Source: Hyphomonadaceae bacterium (lineage in GTDB: Bacteria; Pseudomonadota; Alphaproteobacteria; Caulobacterales; Hyphomonadaceae). Taken from it: 64,000 nucleotides of DNA. The position numbers and the translations under genes are program-made. The stretch's first letter is position 1; each line of letters starts with the position of its first letter. The notes under the pieces were generated by a model, which worked only from the letters and a program-made list of their open reading frames with translations, ran no database searches and was not told the DNA's origin. The DNA lies in the NCBI GenBank assembly GCA_947478925.1, contig CANJXY010000002.1, forward strand, positions 1 through 64,000, written 5' to 3'. Shown one piece after another: positions 27,178 to 35,883 of this stretch.

Positions 27178-27765
27178 ATGCACGGTATCGGACGTCATGG
27201 AGGCCAGCACGGCAGGCATTTCGAGCGGTTTGCTCGCAAGATGCGTGGGCTGGAGGAAGGTCTGGGTCGCGGCCGGGACCGTCACATGGGCGGTGGCAGG
27301 CACATGCTGGGGCGGTTTTTTGCCCATGGGGACCTGCGGCTGGTGATCCTCAATATGATCGCCGAGAAGCCGCGTCACGGCTATGAGCTGATCAAGGAAA
27401 TCGAGGACTCGGTTGCCGGCGCCTACACGCCGAGCCCGGGCGTAATCTACCCTACCCTCACCCTGCTGGAAGAACTCGGCTATGTCGTCGCCGAAGCCGA
27501 TGGCGCCAAGAAGCTGTACGCGATCACAGACGAAGGCCGCGCCTTCCTGACCGCCAATCAGGCGACGGTCGACGCGCTGCGCGAGCGCATGGCGGAAGCC
27601 AGCCACACGCATGGCCGCGGACGCGCCGTCAGCATCATGCGGGCGATGGAAAATCTGAAGATGGCGCTGCGCCTGCGAGCGGCGAGCGGCAACCTCAATG
27701 AGGAAACGATCGAAGCCGCGGCTGCGATCATCGATGAAGCCGCGAAAAAAGTGGAGAGGCTGTGA
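27178..27765 (+). CDS. PadR-family transcriptional regulator
   Basis: A 195-residue regulator. After a His/Gly/Arg-rich N-terminus (HGIGRHGGQHGRHFERFARK) comes the PadR winged helix: DLRLVILNMIAEKPRHGYELIKEIED and PSPGVIYPTLTLLEELGYVVAEADGAKKLYAITDEG, then a C-terminal dimerisation helix set. I start at ATG 27178 because GGAG lies 6 bases upstream; ATG 27166 falls inside the operator palindrome. The stop overlaps a downstream ATG by one base (TGATG), suggesting coupling with the DUF2218 gene. The His-rich N-terminus might bind metal. Confidence 0.92.
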   Translation: MHGIGRHGGQHGRHFERFARKMRGLEEGLGRGRDRHMGGGRHMLGRFFAHGDLRLVILNMIAEKPRHGYELIKEIEDSVAGAYTPSPGVIYPTLTLLEELGYVVAEADGAKKLYAITDEGRAFLTANQATVDALRERMAEASHTHGRGRAVSIMRAMENLKMALRLRAASGNLNEETIEAAAAIIDEAAKKVERL

Positions 27766-27783
27766 TGGTCGCTAGGCAAACCC

Positions 27784-28089
27784 GTGCCATGGCCGCCATG
27801 CAATCGCACGCGCCTTGCGACTTCGCCTGACAAGGCGCGGACCTACATGATTCAGATGTGCAAGCACTTCGGACACACGGTCGAGGCGACGTTCGACGAT
27901 ACGCATGCTCGCATCGCGCTCGGCGAGCGTGTTTGCGAACTGGAAGTCAGCGCTCCGGATTTGTTGCGCATCAGCCTAACAGCGGACAGAGAGGCCAGTC
28001 TGCATGCTGTGGAAGAAGTCGTGGATCGACACCTGCGCCCGTTTGCGTTCAAGGAGGAGCTGACCATCCAGTGGGCGGAAAGCGCCTGA
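27784..28089 (+). CDS. DUF2218 domain protein, possibly frameshifted at its 5' end
   Basis: The frame encodes a DUF2218 domain (ARTYMIQMCKHFGHTVEATF, RIALGERVCELEVSAPDLLRISL, VEEVVDRHLRPFAFKEELTIQW). This frame can only start at a GTG (27784) without a good ribosome-binding site, or at an internal ATG (27847) that would cut into the domain. The coupled ATG at 27765, overlapping the padR stop, reads a different frame (…MAAMQSHAP…) and stops at 27828-27830. Adding two bases at CACGCGCC (27818 region) would join SHA to RLATSP, the usual DUF2218 start. DUF2218 genes are often next to padR. Function is unknown; metal-linked roles are only suspected. Confidence 0.75.
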   Translation: MPWPPCNRTRLATSPDKARTYMIQMCKHFGHTVEATFDDTHARIALGERVCELEVSAPDLLRISLTADREASLHAVEEVVDRHLRPFAFKEELTIQWAESA

Positions 28090-28090
28090 T

Positions 28091-28618
28091 CTAGCTGTGG
28101 TCGCGAGGCCCTGAATGCGGAGCCGTTTCCAGGACTGCGACCAGCAAGGCGAGCGCCGCCTCTGCAAACAGCCACATGTTGGTGACGCGATCGTCGAGGC
28201 CGGTTTCGAGCGTACGGACGATGCTAACCGGGCCGGAGACGGCCATGCAGGTGTGGCCTGACGCGTCGCCATAGGGATTGCCGCCGGGACCAGCAGCGCC
28301 CGTTTCAGATAATCCCCACGTGACCCCGCTGCCATGCCGCTCGCGAATGGTGGCGGCGAGAAGTTCGGCATAGGGCTCGGAGCTGGAGCGGATGCCTTTT
28401 GCGCGCATGTCGTCGATGGAGATTCCCGCGAGGCCGCGGATCGAGCGCACCGAATAGGTGATGGCGCCGCCTGCGAAGTAGGCTGAAGCGCCGGGCACGG
28501 CGAGCAGGCTGGCTGAAATCAATCCGCCTGCGGAGGTTTCCCCGACCGCGATACGCTCGCCGCGTTGCTTGAGCAGCGCGCCAGCGCGTTCGCCCATGGC
28601 ATAGATGTCTTGCTTCAT
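28091..28618 (-). CDS. CinA C-terminal-domain protein (nicotinamide-nucleotide amidase-like)
   Basis: A 175-residue stand-alone CinA/PncC domain. GERIAVGETSAGGLISASLLAVPGAS carries the conserved ETSxGG with catalytic Ser, and GLSETGAAGPGGNPYGDASGHTCMAVSG matches the TGxAGPxG motif. PncC enzymes deamidate NMN to NaMN for NAD recycling. The usual length is about 160 residues. The end is only one base from the convergent DUF2218 stop, so the transcripts overlap. Confidence 0.9.
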   Translation of the reverse strand: MKQDIYAMGERAGALLKQRGERIAVGETSAGGLISASLLAVPGASAYFAGGAITYSVRSIRGLAGISIDDMRAKGIRSSSEPYAELLAATIRERHGSGVTWGLSETGAAGPGGNPYGDASGHTCMAVSGPVSIVRTLETGLDDRVTNMWLFAEAALALLVAVLETAPHSGPRDHS

Positions 28619-28731
28619 GGCGTTGGCTCCCGTTGTGCTGAAGGCTTGCCTGCCGGAAACAAGCCGCGCAAGCCGCCCCTTGCCGCTTGAGTTTTGCGGG
28701 ATAATGTCCCCCGCAATTCAGGGAGTAGCGA

Positions 28732-30420
28732 ATGAGACTTCTAACATTGTCAGCCGTTGGGCTGCTGGCTGCCGCACTGGGCGCGTGCAGCGGTGAAAAA
28801 GCGCCCGAACCGGTTGCGGCGGCAAGCCCGACCACCGCTGACATTACGCCGGCCGACCTCGCCTATCGTGTGAAGGAGCTCGCCGACGACAAGTATGAGG
28901 GGCGCGGCCCCGGCACGCCTTCGGGCGAAGCAGCGGCGGACTGGATCGCGGCTGAGATGAAACGCATCGGCCTCGCGCCGGGCAATCCGGACGGCACCTA
29001 CTTCCAGACCGTGAAAATGGTCGCGCAGACCGTTGACCCGACCAGGTCGTCGCTGTCGATCAGCGGCCCAGGCGGCAAGACATTCGACCTGAAGTACGGA
29101 CCGGAGACCGTCTATGCCACCAAGGACCAGAAGGACACGACGGTGTCGTTCGCCGACAGCGACCTCGTGTTCGTCGGCTATGGCGTGGTCGCACCGGAAG
29201 CCAAGTGGAACGACTATGCGGGCGTCGATGTGAAGGGCAAGACGGTCGTGATGTTCGTCAACGACCCCGGCTTCATCACCAACGACGACACGCTCTTCAA
29301 CGGCAAGGCCATGACGTATTACGGCCGCTGGACCTACAAGTTCGAGGAAGCGGCGCGTCAGGGCGCGGCGGCTGCACTGCTGATCCACGAGGACAAGCCG
29401 GCAGCCTATGGCTGGAACGTAGTTGAAGGGTCGTGGAGCGGCGAACAGGCCGACCTGGTGCGGGCGGATGCGGGCGCATCGCGCGCGAAGCTTGAAGGCT
29501 GGATCCAGCTCAAGAACGCAACTGAGCTATTCAAGGCGGCCGGGCTCGACATCGACAAGATGCGCGCAGCGGCGAACAAGCCCGGCTTCAAGGCCGTGGC
29601 GATGAAAGGCCTCAAGGCGAAAGCGACGATCACACAATCGATCACACCGAAGGACTCGCGCAATGTGGTCGGGACGATCAAGGGCACGGACGCGCCGGAC
29701 GAGCACCTGCTGCTGATGGCCCATTGGGATCACCTCGGCAAAGGCGTGAGCGACGATCCGAAAGCCGACGTCATCAACAATGGCGCAGTCGACAATGCGA
29801 CGGGCGTGTCCGCCATTCTCGATATCGCGGAGAAGATGGCAGCCGGGCCGAAGCCGAAACGGTCTGTGACGTTTCTCGCGGTGACGCTGGAAGAGTCGGG
29901 CCTGCTGGGGTCGGACTATTTCTCGGAGAATCCGCTGATCCCGCTGAAGAACATTGTGGGCGGGATCAACATCGACGCGCTGCAGCCCTCGGGCCCAGCG
30001 AAGGACATCATCGTGATCGGCTTCGGCGCCTCGCAGATGGAGGACATGCTGAACGCTGTGCTGACCGAGAAAGGCCGAACGATCAGCCCGGATGCGCATC
30101 CGGAGAACGGCTATTTCTACCGTTCGGACCACATCAGCCTCGCCAAGAAAGGCGTGCCGATGCTCTACATCGACAGCGGCGAAGACCTGGTGGCAGGCGG
30201 CAAGGACGCCGGCGAAGCCATCGCCAAGGAATACACCGAGCACGCCTATCACAGCCCGGCTGACGAGTTCTCCGACAAGTGGAATCTCGATGGCATGGCC
30301 CAGGACGTGAACGTTGATTACGAAGTGATCAATCGCTTCGCCAACTCGGCGGACTGGCCGAACTGGTATGAGAAGAACGAGTTCAAGGCGATCCGTGACG
30401 CGTCACGGGCCGCGAAGTAG
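28732..30420 (+). CDS. M28-family zinc metallopeptidase, lipoprotein
   Basis: A 562-residue exported peptidase. It has a lipoprotein signal (LTLSAVGLLAAALGAC, lipobox LGAC), a PA-like insert (residues about 130-240, WNDYAGVDVKGKTVVMFVND, ARQGAAAALLIHED) and an M28 catalytic domain with the zinc ligands in LMAHWDHLG, GAVDNATG, TLEESGLLGSDYF, NIDAL and AYHSPADEF. Likely an aminopeptidase acting in the envelope on peptides. A terminator follows. Confidence 0.93.
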   Translation: MRLLTLSAVGLLAAALGACSGEKAPEPVAAASPTTADITPADLAYRVKELADDKYEGRGPGTPSGEAAADWIAAEMKRIGLAPGNPDGTYFQTVKMVAQTVDPTRSSLSISGPGGKTFDLKYGPETVYATKDQKDTTVSFADSDLVFVGYGVVAPEAKWNDYAGVDVKGKTVVMFVNDPGFITNDDTLFNGKAMTYYGRWTYKFEEAARQGAAAALLIHEDKPAAYGWNVVEGSWSGEQADLVRADAGASRAKLEGWIQLKNATELFKAAGLDIDKMRAAANKPGFKAVAMKGLKAKATITQSITPKDSRNVVGTIKGTDAPDEHLLLMAHWDHLGKGVSDDPKADVINNGAVDNATGVSAILDIAEKMAAGPKPKRSVTFLAVTLEESGLLGSDYFSENPLIPLKNIVGGINIDALQPSGPAKDIIVIGFGASQMEDMLNAVLTEKGRTISPDAHPENGYFYRSDHISLAKKGVPMLYIDSGEDLVAGGKDAGEAIAKEYTEHAYHSPADEFSDKWNLDGMAQDVNVDYEVINRFANSADWPNWYEKNEFKAIRDASRAAK

Positions 30421-30428
30421 ATGATCCA

Positions 30429-30456
30429 GGGCGGGGCTGCGAGGTCCCGCCCTTTT
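30429..30456 (+). terminator. Terminator after the M28 peptidase gene
   Basis: GGGCGGG at 30429-30435 pairs with CCCGCCC at 30446-30452 and is followed by TTTT, 9 bases after the stop codon. Confidence 0.75.
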
Positions 30457-30474
30457 GATGTCTGGAGATGAGCG

Positions 30475-30810
30475 ATGGCGCTGGACCGCACGAAACTTCA
30501 CAAGGGCTTCACCTCTTACCTCAACAACGCCGAGCAGGCCTCTGGCAAGAAGTATGACGACTTCGCGCTTGCGCTGTCTAAGTCAGGCCTCAAAAGCCAT
30601 GGCGATTTGCGTGCGCACATCATGGATACGTTCGGCGTGGGCCATGGACATGCCAATGCCGTAGTTCACATCTGGCGGGAGTTTGACGGCGGTGACGCGC
30701 TGATCGGCTCTGCGTCAGCGAAGACTGCAAAGCCTGCGAAGAAGGCAGCCAAGGCGCCCGTGAAGAAAGCCGCGAAGGCCGCAAAGAAAGCGCCACCGAA
30801 AAAGAAGTGA
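30475..30810 (+). CDS. DUF4287 domain protein with a Lys/Ala-rich C-terminal tail
   Basis: A 111-residue protein. The DUF4287 domain (FTSYLNNAEQASGKKYDDFA, KSHGDLRAHIMDTFGVGHGHANAVVHIW) covers residues 1-70. Residues 78-111 are a histone-H1-like tail of KKAAKAPVKK repeats ending in KKK. The tail implies nucleic-acid binding (inference). DUF4287 has no settled function. GGAGATGAGCG precedes the ATG. It is convergent with the GNAT gene. Confidence 0.87.
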   Translation: MALDRTKLHKGFTSYLNNAEQASGKKYDDFALALSKSGLKSHGDLRAHIMDTFGVGHGHANAVVHIWREFDGGDALIGSASAKTAKPAKKAAKAPVKKAAKAAKKAPPKKK

Positions 30811-30826
30811 TGCCTGGATCGCCGAT

Positions 30827-31294
30827 CTACAGCTTGCGCATCATGAACACGCTGAACGGGTCGAGCTTGTAATCGGCGAACGGGCCGCAGACTTCAAATC
30901 CGGCGCTCTCGTAGAGCTTGATTGCGGGCGTGAATGCATCCGTCGAGCCGGTTTCGAGCCAGAGATTGGTGATGCCAGCACGCTTCGCTTCGGCGACGAT
31001 GTGCTCGAGCATCGCCCTGCCCGCCCCCGTTCCCAGGAAGGCGTCGGCGACGCGCATCGATTTGATCTCGCCGTTGGTTGCGTCGAGCTGCTTCAGGGCG
31101 CCGATGCAGACGATCCTGTCAGCGGACCAGCCCGACCAGAAGGTGACGCCCGGCTGGCGCAGCTTGTCGAGATCGAGCGCGTGAACGCTGCAGGCGGGCG
31201 AATTGGCGTGCATGCCGGCCAGATGCATCCGTACCAGCGCCTGTGTTGGCTCGCCGGAGAGATCGTCGATGCGAAAGACCGGCGCGATCGCCAT
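30827..31294 (-). CDS. GNAT-family N-acetyltransferase
   Basis: A 155-residue acetyltransferase. The acetyl-CoA signature is MRVADAFLGTGAGRAMLEHI (Q/RxxGxG/A type, here GTGAGR), followed by NLWLETGSTDAFTPAIKLYESAGFEVCGPFADYK. The pattern LYExxGFxxCGPFxxY matches the PhnO/YafP-like group. Substrate unknown. It lies 2 bases downstream of argS on the same strand, so they share a transcript. Confidence 0.9.
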   Translation of the reverse strand: MAIAPVFRIDDLSGEPTQALVRMHLAGMHANSPACSVHALDLDKLRQPGVTFWSGWSADRIVCIGALKQLDATNGEIKSMRVADAFLGTGAGRAMLEHIVAEAKRAGITNLWLETGSTDAFTPAIKLYESAGFEVCGPFADYKLDPFSVFMMRKL

Positions 31295-31296
31295 AC

Positions 31297-33069
31297 CTAC
31301 ATCCGCTCCGGCGTATCGATGCCGATGAGGCCGAGGCCGAGTTCGAGCTGCTTCAGCGTCGCTATGGCGAGGGCAAAGCGGGATGCGCGTTTGGCGAGGT
31401 CAGTTTCAGCCATGATCTGGGCGACCGCGTAGAAGCTCGAGAAAGCCTGCGCCACCGTGTAGATGTGATCGCACAGGATATGCGGCATGCGCTTGTCATA
31501 CGTGCCGCGGAGCGCTTCGTTGAAGCCGTCGAGCGCAAGAACGAGCGCCCGCTCGGCGTCCAGTTCCACATTGATCGGGCCCGGCTTCACGCCTGCGGCC
31601 TCGGCGCGGCGGGCGAGCGATTTGATGCGGACGGCGGCGTAGAGGAGGTAGGGGCCGGTCTTGCCTTCGAAGGAGACGAAGCGGTCGAGGTCGAAGATGT
31701 AGTTGGTCAGGCGGCCGTTGGAGAGATCAGAGAACTTGATCGCAGCAACAGCGACCTTGTGGGCGATGTCCCGCTGCTCGGCTTCCGAGACGTCGCCGCC
31801 GAGTTCGGCCTCCTTCATGCGCGCAGTCGCGGTCGCATCCGCCTGTGCGATGAATTCGTGCAGCTTGAGGATGCCGCCGTCGCGGGTCTTGAAGGGCTTG
31901 CCATCCGGGCCGTTCACCGTGCCGAAGCCGAGGTGCTCGAGGTCCTTCTCCGGCATCAGGCCAGCACGGTCGCTGGCGCGGAACACCTGTTCGAAGTGCA
32001 GCGCCTGCCGCTGGTCGACGACGTACAGGACTAGCTGCGGATCGATGCTCTGCTTGCGGTCGATGATCGTTCCGAGGTCGGACGTATGATAGCCGATCGC
32101 GCCATCCCGGTTGACCAGGATGATCGGCGGCATTTCCTTCTTGTCGGTCTCGCGCGCGACGCGGACGATCCACGCGCCGGCGTCGAACTCTGCGATACTA
32201 CGGGCCTTGAGATCTTCCACGAGGGCCGGAACGAAAGGTTCGGCGTCGCTCTCGCCCTTCCACAAGTTGAAACGCACGCCGAGGCTGGCGCATTCGCGCT
32301 CGAGGCCAACACGGGTGACGTCGCAGAAATGGCGCCACAGGGCGCGATAACCAGGGCGGCCAGATTGTAGTTCCTGCGTCGCCTTGCGGTCTTCGTCGCG
32401 GCGCGCTTCGTCGGCCTTCGACTTGGCGGAGGCCTGCGGATAGAGACGGCCGAGATCGTCCATCGTGACCGGGCTGATCTCGGGGTATGGGCCGGTGTTG
32501 CTGGCGTCGAAGTATGGCAGGCCCGGCTGTTCCAGCTTCACTTCGTTGATCAGCTGACCCATCTGCAGGCCCCAGTCGCCGAGGTGGACGTCGCTGGTGA
32601 CAGTGTCGCCCATGAAACAAAACAGGCGTTGCAGGCTGTCGCCGATGACGGTCGAGCGTAGGTGGCCGATGTGCATTTCCTTGGCGACGTTCCAGCCGCC
32701 GAAGTCGATCACCACGCGGCGCGGTGTTTCCGTCGTGCGCGCGCCGGAGCGCGGATCGGCGGCGATCTGTTCGGCGCGTTGCGAGAGGGCCTCTGCCGAG
32801 AGCTTCACGTTGATGAAGCCGGGGCCAGCCACGTCCGTTGTGGCAACGAGCGGCGAAGATTTCAGCGCTTCGACGATGGCGGTGGCGATCTCGCGCGGGT
32901 TCTTGCCGAGCTTCTTGGCGGCAGCCATGGCGCCGTTGCACTGGAAGTCGGCGAGGTCCGGGCGGTCCGAGCGACGCATGGCGCCGAGTGCGGGATCGAG
33001 GCCGAGCGCGGCGAAGGCAGCGCCCGCGGCTTCCGACAGCTGGTCGGCAAGATCTGTTGATTTGGTCAT
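31297..33069 (-). CDS. argS: Arginyl-tRNA synthetase
   Basis: A 590-residue class I aminoacyl-tRNA synthetase. The N-terminal Add-1 domain recognises tRNA. The HIGH-like motif is in AKEMHIGHLRSTVIGD, followed by VHLGDWGLQMGQLI. VYVVDQRQALHFEQVF and the KMSK-replacement loop FKTRDGGILKLHEFI follow. The C-terminal anticodon-binding helical bundle ends the protein. All are standard. ArgS charges tRNA-Arg in the cytoplasm. It follows a lipoprotein gene by 35 bases and precedes GNAT. Confidence 0.97.
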   Translation of the reverse strand: MTKSTDLADQLSEAAGAAFAALGLDPALGAMRRSDRPDLADFQCNGAMAAAKKLGKNPREIATAIVEALKSSPLVATTDVAGPGFINVKLSAEALSQRAEQIAADPRSGARTTETPRRVVIDFGGWNVAKEMHIGHLRSTVIGDSLQRLFCFMGDTVTSDVHLGDWGLQMGQLINEVKLEQPGLPYFDASNTGPYPEISPVTMDDLGRLYPQASAKSKADEARRDEDRKATQELQSGRPGYRALWRHFCDVTRVGLERECASLGVRFNLWKGESDAEPFVPALVEDLKARSIAEFDAGAWIVRVARETDKKEMPPIILVNRDGAIGYHTSDLGTIIDRKQSIDPQLVLYVVDQRQALHFEQVFRASDRAGLMPEKDLEHLGFGTVNGPDGKPFKTRDGGILKLHEFIAQADATATARMKEAELGGDVSEAEQRDIAHKVAVAAIKFSDLSNGRLTNYIFDLDRFVSFEGKTGPYLLYAAVRIKSLARRAEAAGVKPGPINVELDAERALVLALDGFNEALRGTYDKRMPHILCDHIYTVAQAFSSFYAVAQIMAETDLAKRASRFALAIATLKQLELGLGLIGIDTPERM

Positions 33070-33104
33070 AGATAGATCCGAGGGCTTCCGGGAGCCCCGC
33101 CGGA

Positions 33105-33695
33105 CTACTTCGGCTGAGCGGGCTTCGCAACGTTGATCGTAAAGCGGGTGCCGGACCGGTTGTAGGCAAGCTGTTCCGGCGTCAGGTCGAAGCCCACGAA
33201 GACCTCGAAATTAGAGCCAGAAACGGTGTCGTTGGCGCGCGGAATCACGATGCCCGGAATGGTTTCGGTGTGACGGACGACGTCCTTGCCTGCGGGCCAG
33301 GCGACGGCAATGTCGAACTTCTGCTTGGCCAGCACGCTCTTGTCCCGGCGCGTGACGGTTATGTACACCGGATAGGTGCGGCTGGACGTCGTCGCCTTCG
33401 GGCCCTGGCCGAATGCGAAATCGACTTCGACTTCCATGGTGATAGGATTGTTGCCGACATAGCGGCAATAACCGCGAACCCCTTCAACTGCACCGGTGAA
33501 CACCACGTTCTCGTGCTTCTCGGCGCCGTTGATCTCGACCAGGCGGCTGGTGTCGTAGAGGGCGGCCGCAACCGGGCACGGGCCGACGTTTGGCTTGTCG
33601 TCGAGGCTCTCGGCAACCGACCCGCATGCCGACAGCAGTGTGGCCGACAGCAACATGGCCGAAAGACCCAGACAGGCGGGGGCAAAACGCTTCAC
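33105..33695 (-). CDS. Putative outer-membrane or periplasmic lipoprotein
   Basis: A 196-residue protein with lipoprotein signal (KRFAPACLGLSAMLLSATLL, lipobox LSAC), then a beta-rich domain (ENVVFTGAVEGVRGYCRYV, ITMEVEVDFAFGQGP, YPVYITVTRRDKSVLAKQKFDIAVAWPAGKD). I start at GTG 33695, which has AGGA 7 bases upstream; the frame is open to 33806. The family resembles alphaproteobacterial lipoproteins upstream of argS, but I know of no assigned function. Possibly involved in envelope assembly. Confidence 0.72.
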   Translation of the reverse strand: MKRFAPACLGLSAMLLSATLLSACGSVAESLDDKPNVGPCPVAAALYDTSRLVEINGAEKHENVVFTGAVEGVRGYCRYVGNNPITMEVEVDFAFGQGPKATTSSRTYPVYITVTRRDKSVLAKQKFDIAVAWPAGKDVVRHTETIPGIVIPRANDTVSGSNFEVFVGFDLTPEQLAYNRSGTRFTINVAKPAQPK

Positions 33696-33914
33696 TGGCA
33701 CATCCTGACGCAGGGCCGGCCCGGGATTCGCCGGGCATCGACATTGAGTATCCTTCGCGGTGATAGCCCTGAACCGAGGGTGGGCGCAACGCCGGTAACT
33801 GCCCAAGAAATGCCGCTTTTCGGAGGCGACGGCCGGGAACAGTGAATAGGCAATGGCGAGGTGGCCGGAATGCGACTATTCCGTTTTCTCAACTTACCCT
33901 GGCCCCTGCAAAGT

Positions 33915-34862
33915 ATGTCGAAACCGCCTCTGCTCATCCTCCTTGCCGCACCCCGAGGCTTCTGCGCCGGCGTCGACCGCGCGATCCAGATCGTGGAACA
34001 GGCGCTGTCGAAATGGGGCGCGCCCGTCTATGTGCGGCATGAGATCGTGCACAACGCTCATGTGGTGAAACGCCTTGAAGCGATGGGCGCGATCTTCGTT
34101 GAAGAGTTGACCGAGTGTCCGGATGAGCGGCCTGTGGTGTTCTCCGCCCACGGGGTGCCGAAGGAGGTGCCAGCTGAGGCGTCGCGGCGGCAGATGACGT
34201 ATGTCGACGCGACCTGCCCCCTCGTCTCCAAGGTTCACGCCGAAGCGCAGCGCCATGCGCGCAACGGGCTGCACACACTGTTGATCGGGCACGAGGGCCA
34301 CCCGGAAGTCGTCGGCACGATGGGGCAGATCGCGCCAGGTTCGATGACACTGATTGAGACCGTCGAGGATGCGGAGACTTTCCTGACCGCCGATCCCCAG
34401 CGCCTCGCCTATGTCACGCAGACGACGCTGAGCGTGGACGATACCAAGGACATCGTTGCGGCGCTGCGCCGGCGTTTCCCGCATCTGAACGAGCCGCGCA
34501 AGGACGACATCTGCTATGCGACCACAAACCGCCAGGAAGCTGTGAAGGCAATCGCAGAACAGGCGCAACTGGTTCTGGTCATCGGTGCGGCGAACTCGTC
34601 CAATTCGGTACGGCTGAAGGAAGTAGCTGAACGTTCGGGCGCGAAAGCCGCCTACCTGATCGCGTCAGCGGATGATATCGACTGGGCGTGGTTTAGCGGT
34701 GTGACGACGCTGGGCCTGACTGCGGGCGCATCAGCGCCCGAAACGCTCGTGCAGGGTGTGATCGCCGCCTGCCGCGCCCGGTTCGAGGTTTCAGTGCAGG
34801 AAGTCGTCACCGCGCAGGAAGATGTGGTCTTCCGCGTGCCGCGTGTGCTGGAAGGCGCTTAA
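33915..34862 (+). CDS. ispH: 4-hydroxy-3-methylbut-2-enyl diphosphate reductase
   Basis: A 315-residue iron-sulfur enzyme that makes IPP and DMAPP in the last step of the MEP isoprenoid route. The three cluster cysteines are in [28 protein letters not shown] and [14 protein letters not shown]. Substrate residues include the HEGHPEV and FSAHGVP motifs and [17 protein letters not shown] chose ATG 33915 ([17 protein letters not shown]) as the family start. An upstream ATG at 33870 has a better ribosome-binding site (AGGTGG) and would add 15 hydrophobic residues. Confidence 0.95.
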   Translation: MSKPPLLILLAAPRGFCAGVDRAIQIVEQALSKWGAPVYVRHEIVHNAHVVKRLEAMGAIFVEELTECPDERPVVFSAHGVPKEVPAEASRRQMTYVDATCPLVSKVHAEAQRHARNGLHTLLIGHEGHPEVVGTMGQIAPGSMTLIETVEDAETFLTADPQRLAYVTQTTLSVDDTKDIVAALRRRFPHLNEPRKDDICYATTNRQEAVKAIAEQAQLVLVIGAANSSNSVRLKEVAERSGAKAAYLIASADDIDWAWFSGVTTLGLTAGASAPETLVQGVIAACRARFEVSVQEVVTAQEDVVFRVPRVLEGA

Positions 34863-34962
34863 CCTCCATTGAATGCTGGCAAGCAGGCTCTGGCATTACC
34901 CGCCACGGCCGCTAGAGTTCGCGCCACGCCACTCATCCACGAAGCGGCGACGGGAGAACGCA

Positions 34963-35874
34963 ATGGACATAGCGCTGGTTTGCGAGGGACTCCAATTTCC
35001 AGAAGGGCCGATCGCCATGGCGGACGGCTCTGTCATCCTGACAGAAATTCAGGGCAAGACCCTCACCCGCGTAACGCCTGACGGAAAGCGCGAGACAATC
35101 GCCGATCTGGGTGGCGGCCCCAACGGCGCAGCAATCGGGCCGGACGGCGCTGTCTACATCACCAACAATGGCGGCTCCTTCGCGTATCACGAGGTCAACG
35201 GCATCAACATTCCGGGCGCCACACCTGCGGGTTACACCGGCGGCTCGATCCAGCGCGTCGATCTCAAGACGGGCGCCGTGACGACGCTGTACACCGAGGT
35301 CGGCGGCAAGCGTCTTGAAGGGCCCAACGACCTTGTCTTCGACAAGCATGGCGGCATGTGGTTCACAGAGCATGGCACAACAACACCGACGGGCCGCAAC
35401 TATGGCGGCCTTTGCTATGCTGCGCCCGACGGGTCGAAGATCACGCGCCTGCGCGAAGGCCTTATCTCGCCGAATGGCGTCGGCCTGTCTCCCGACGAAA
35501 AGACCGTCTATGCGGCGGACACTTACCTAGGCCGCCTCTGGGCGTTCGATGTCGCGAGCCCTGGCGGACTGGCCGAACCGCCGCCGTTCCAGCCCGGCCG
35601 TGTTGTCTGCAACCTACCGGGATACCAGCTGCTCGACAGCCTCGCGGTCGAAGCTGGCGGCAAGGTGTGCGTCGCGACCATCATCAACGGCGGCGTCACC
35701 GCTTTCGATCCTAATGGGTCAACCGAGCATTTCCCGTTCCCGGATCTTCTCTGCACCAACATTGTCTTTGGCGGCGCCGACATGCGCGATGCCTGGGTCA
35801 CGGCGTCGGGAACGGGCAAGCTCTACAAATGCCGCTGGCCGCGTCCCGGCCTGAAGCTCAACTTCAACGCCTGA
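34963..35874 (+). CDS. SMP-30/gluconolactonase-family protein
   Basis: A 303-residue six-bladed beta-propeller: QFPEGPIAMADGSVILTEIQ, GPNGAAIGPDGAVYITNNGG, LEGPNDLVFDKHGGMWFTEHG, SPNGVGLSPDEKTVYAADTYLGRLWAFD. Glu, Asn and Asp in FPEGP, GPND and VYAADT match the divalent-metal ligands of lactonases of this family. The likely reaction is sugar-lactone hydrolysis (family inference). Start ATG 34963 follows GGGAGA; it sits between ispH and a sulfatase. Confidence 0.9.
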   Translation: MDIALVCEGLQFPEGPIAMADGSVILTEIQGKTLTRVTPDGKRETIADLGGGPNGAAIGPDGAVYITNNGGSFAYHEVNGINIPGATPAGYTGGSIQRVDLKTGAVTTLYTEVGGKRLEGPNDLVFDKHGGMWFTEHGTTTPTGRNYGGLCYAAPDGSKITRLREGLISPNGVGLSPDEKTVYAADTYLGRLWAFDVASPGGLAEPPPFQPGRVVCNLPGYQLLDSLAVEAGGKVCVATIINGGVTAFDPNGSTEHFPFPDLLCTNIVFGGADMRDAWVTASGTGKLYKCRWPRPGLKLNFNA

Positions 35875-35883
35875 AGATCCATC

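Noticed and set aside
33861-33914. Longer IspH starting at GTG 33861 or ATG 33870
   Set aside because: The family start lies just before the first Cys loop (ATG 33915); the upstream ATG has a better ribosome-binding site, so the choice remains open, but homologues favour the shorter form.
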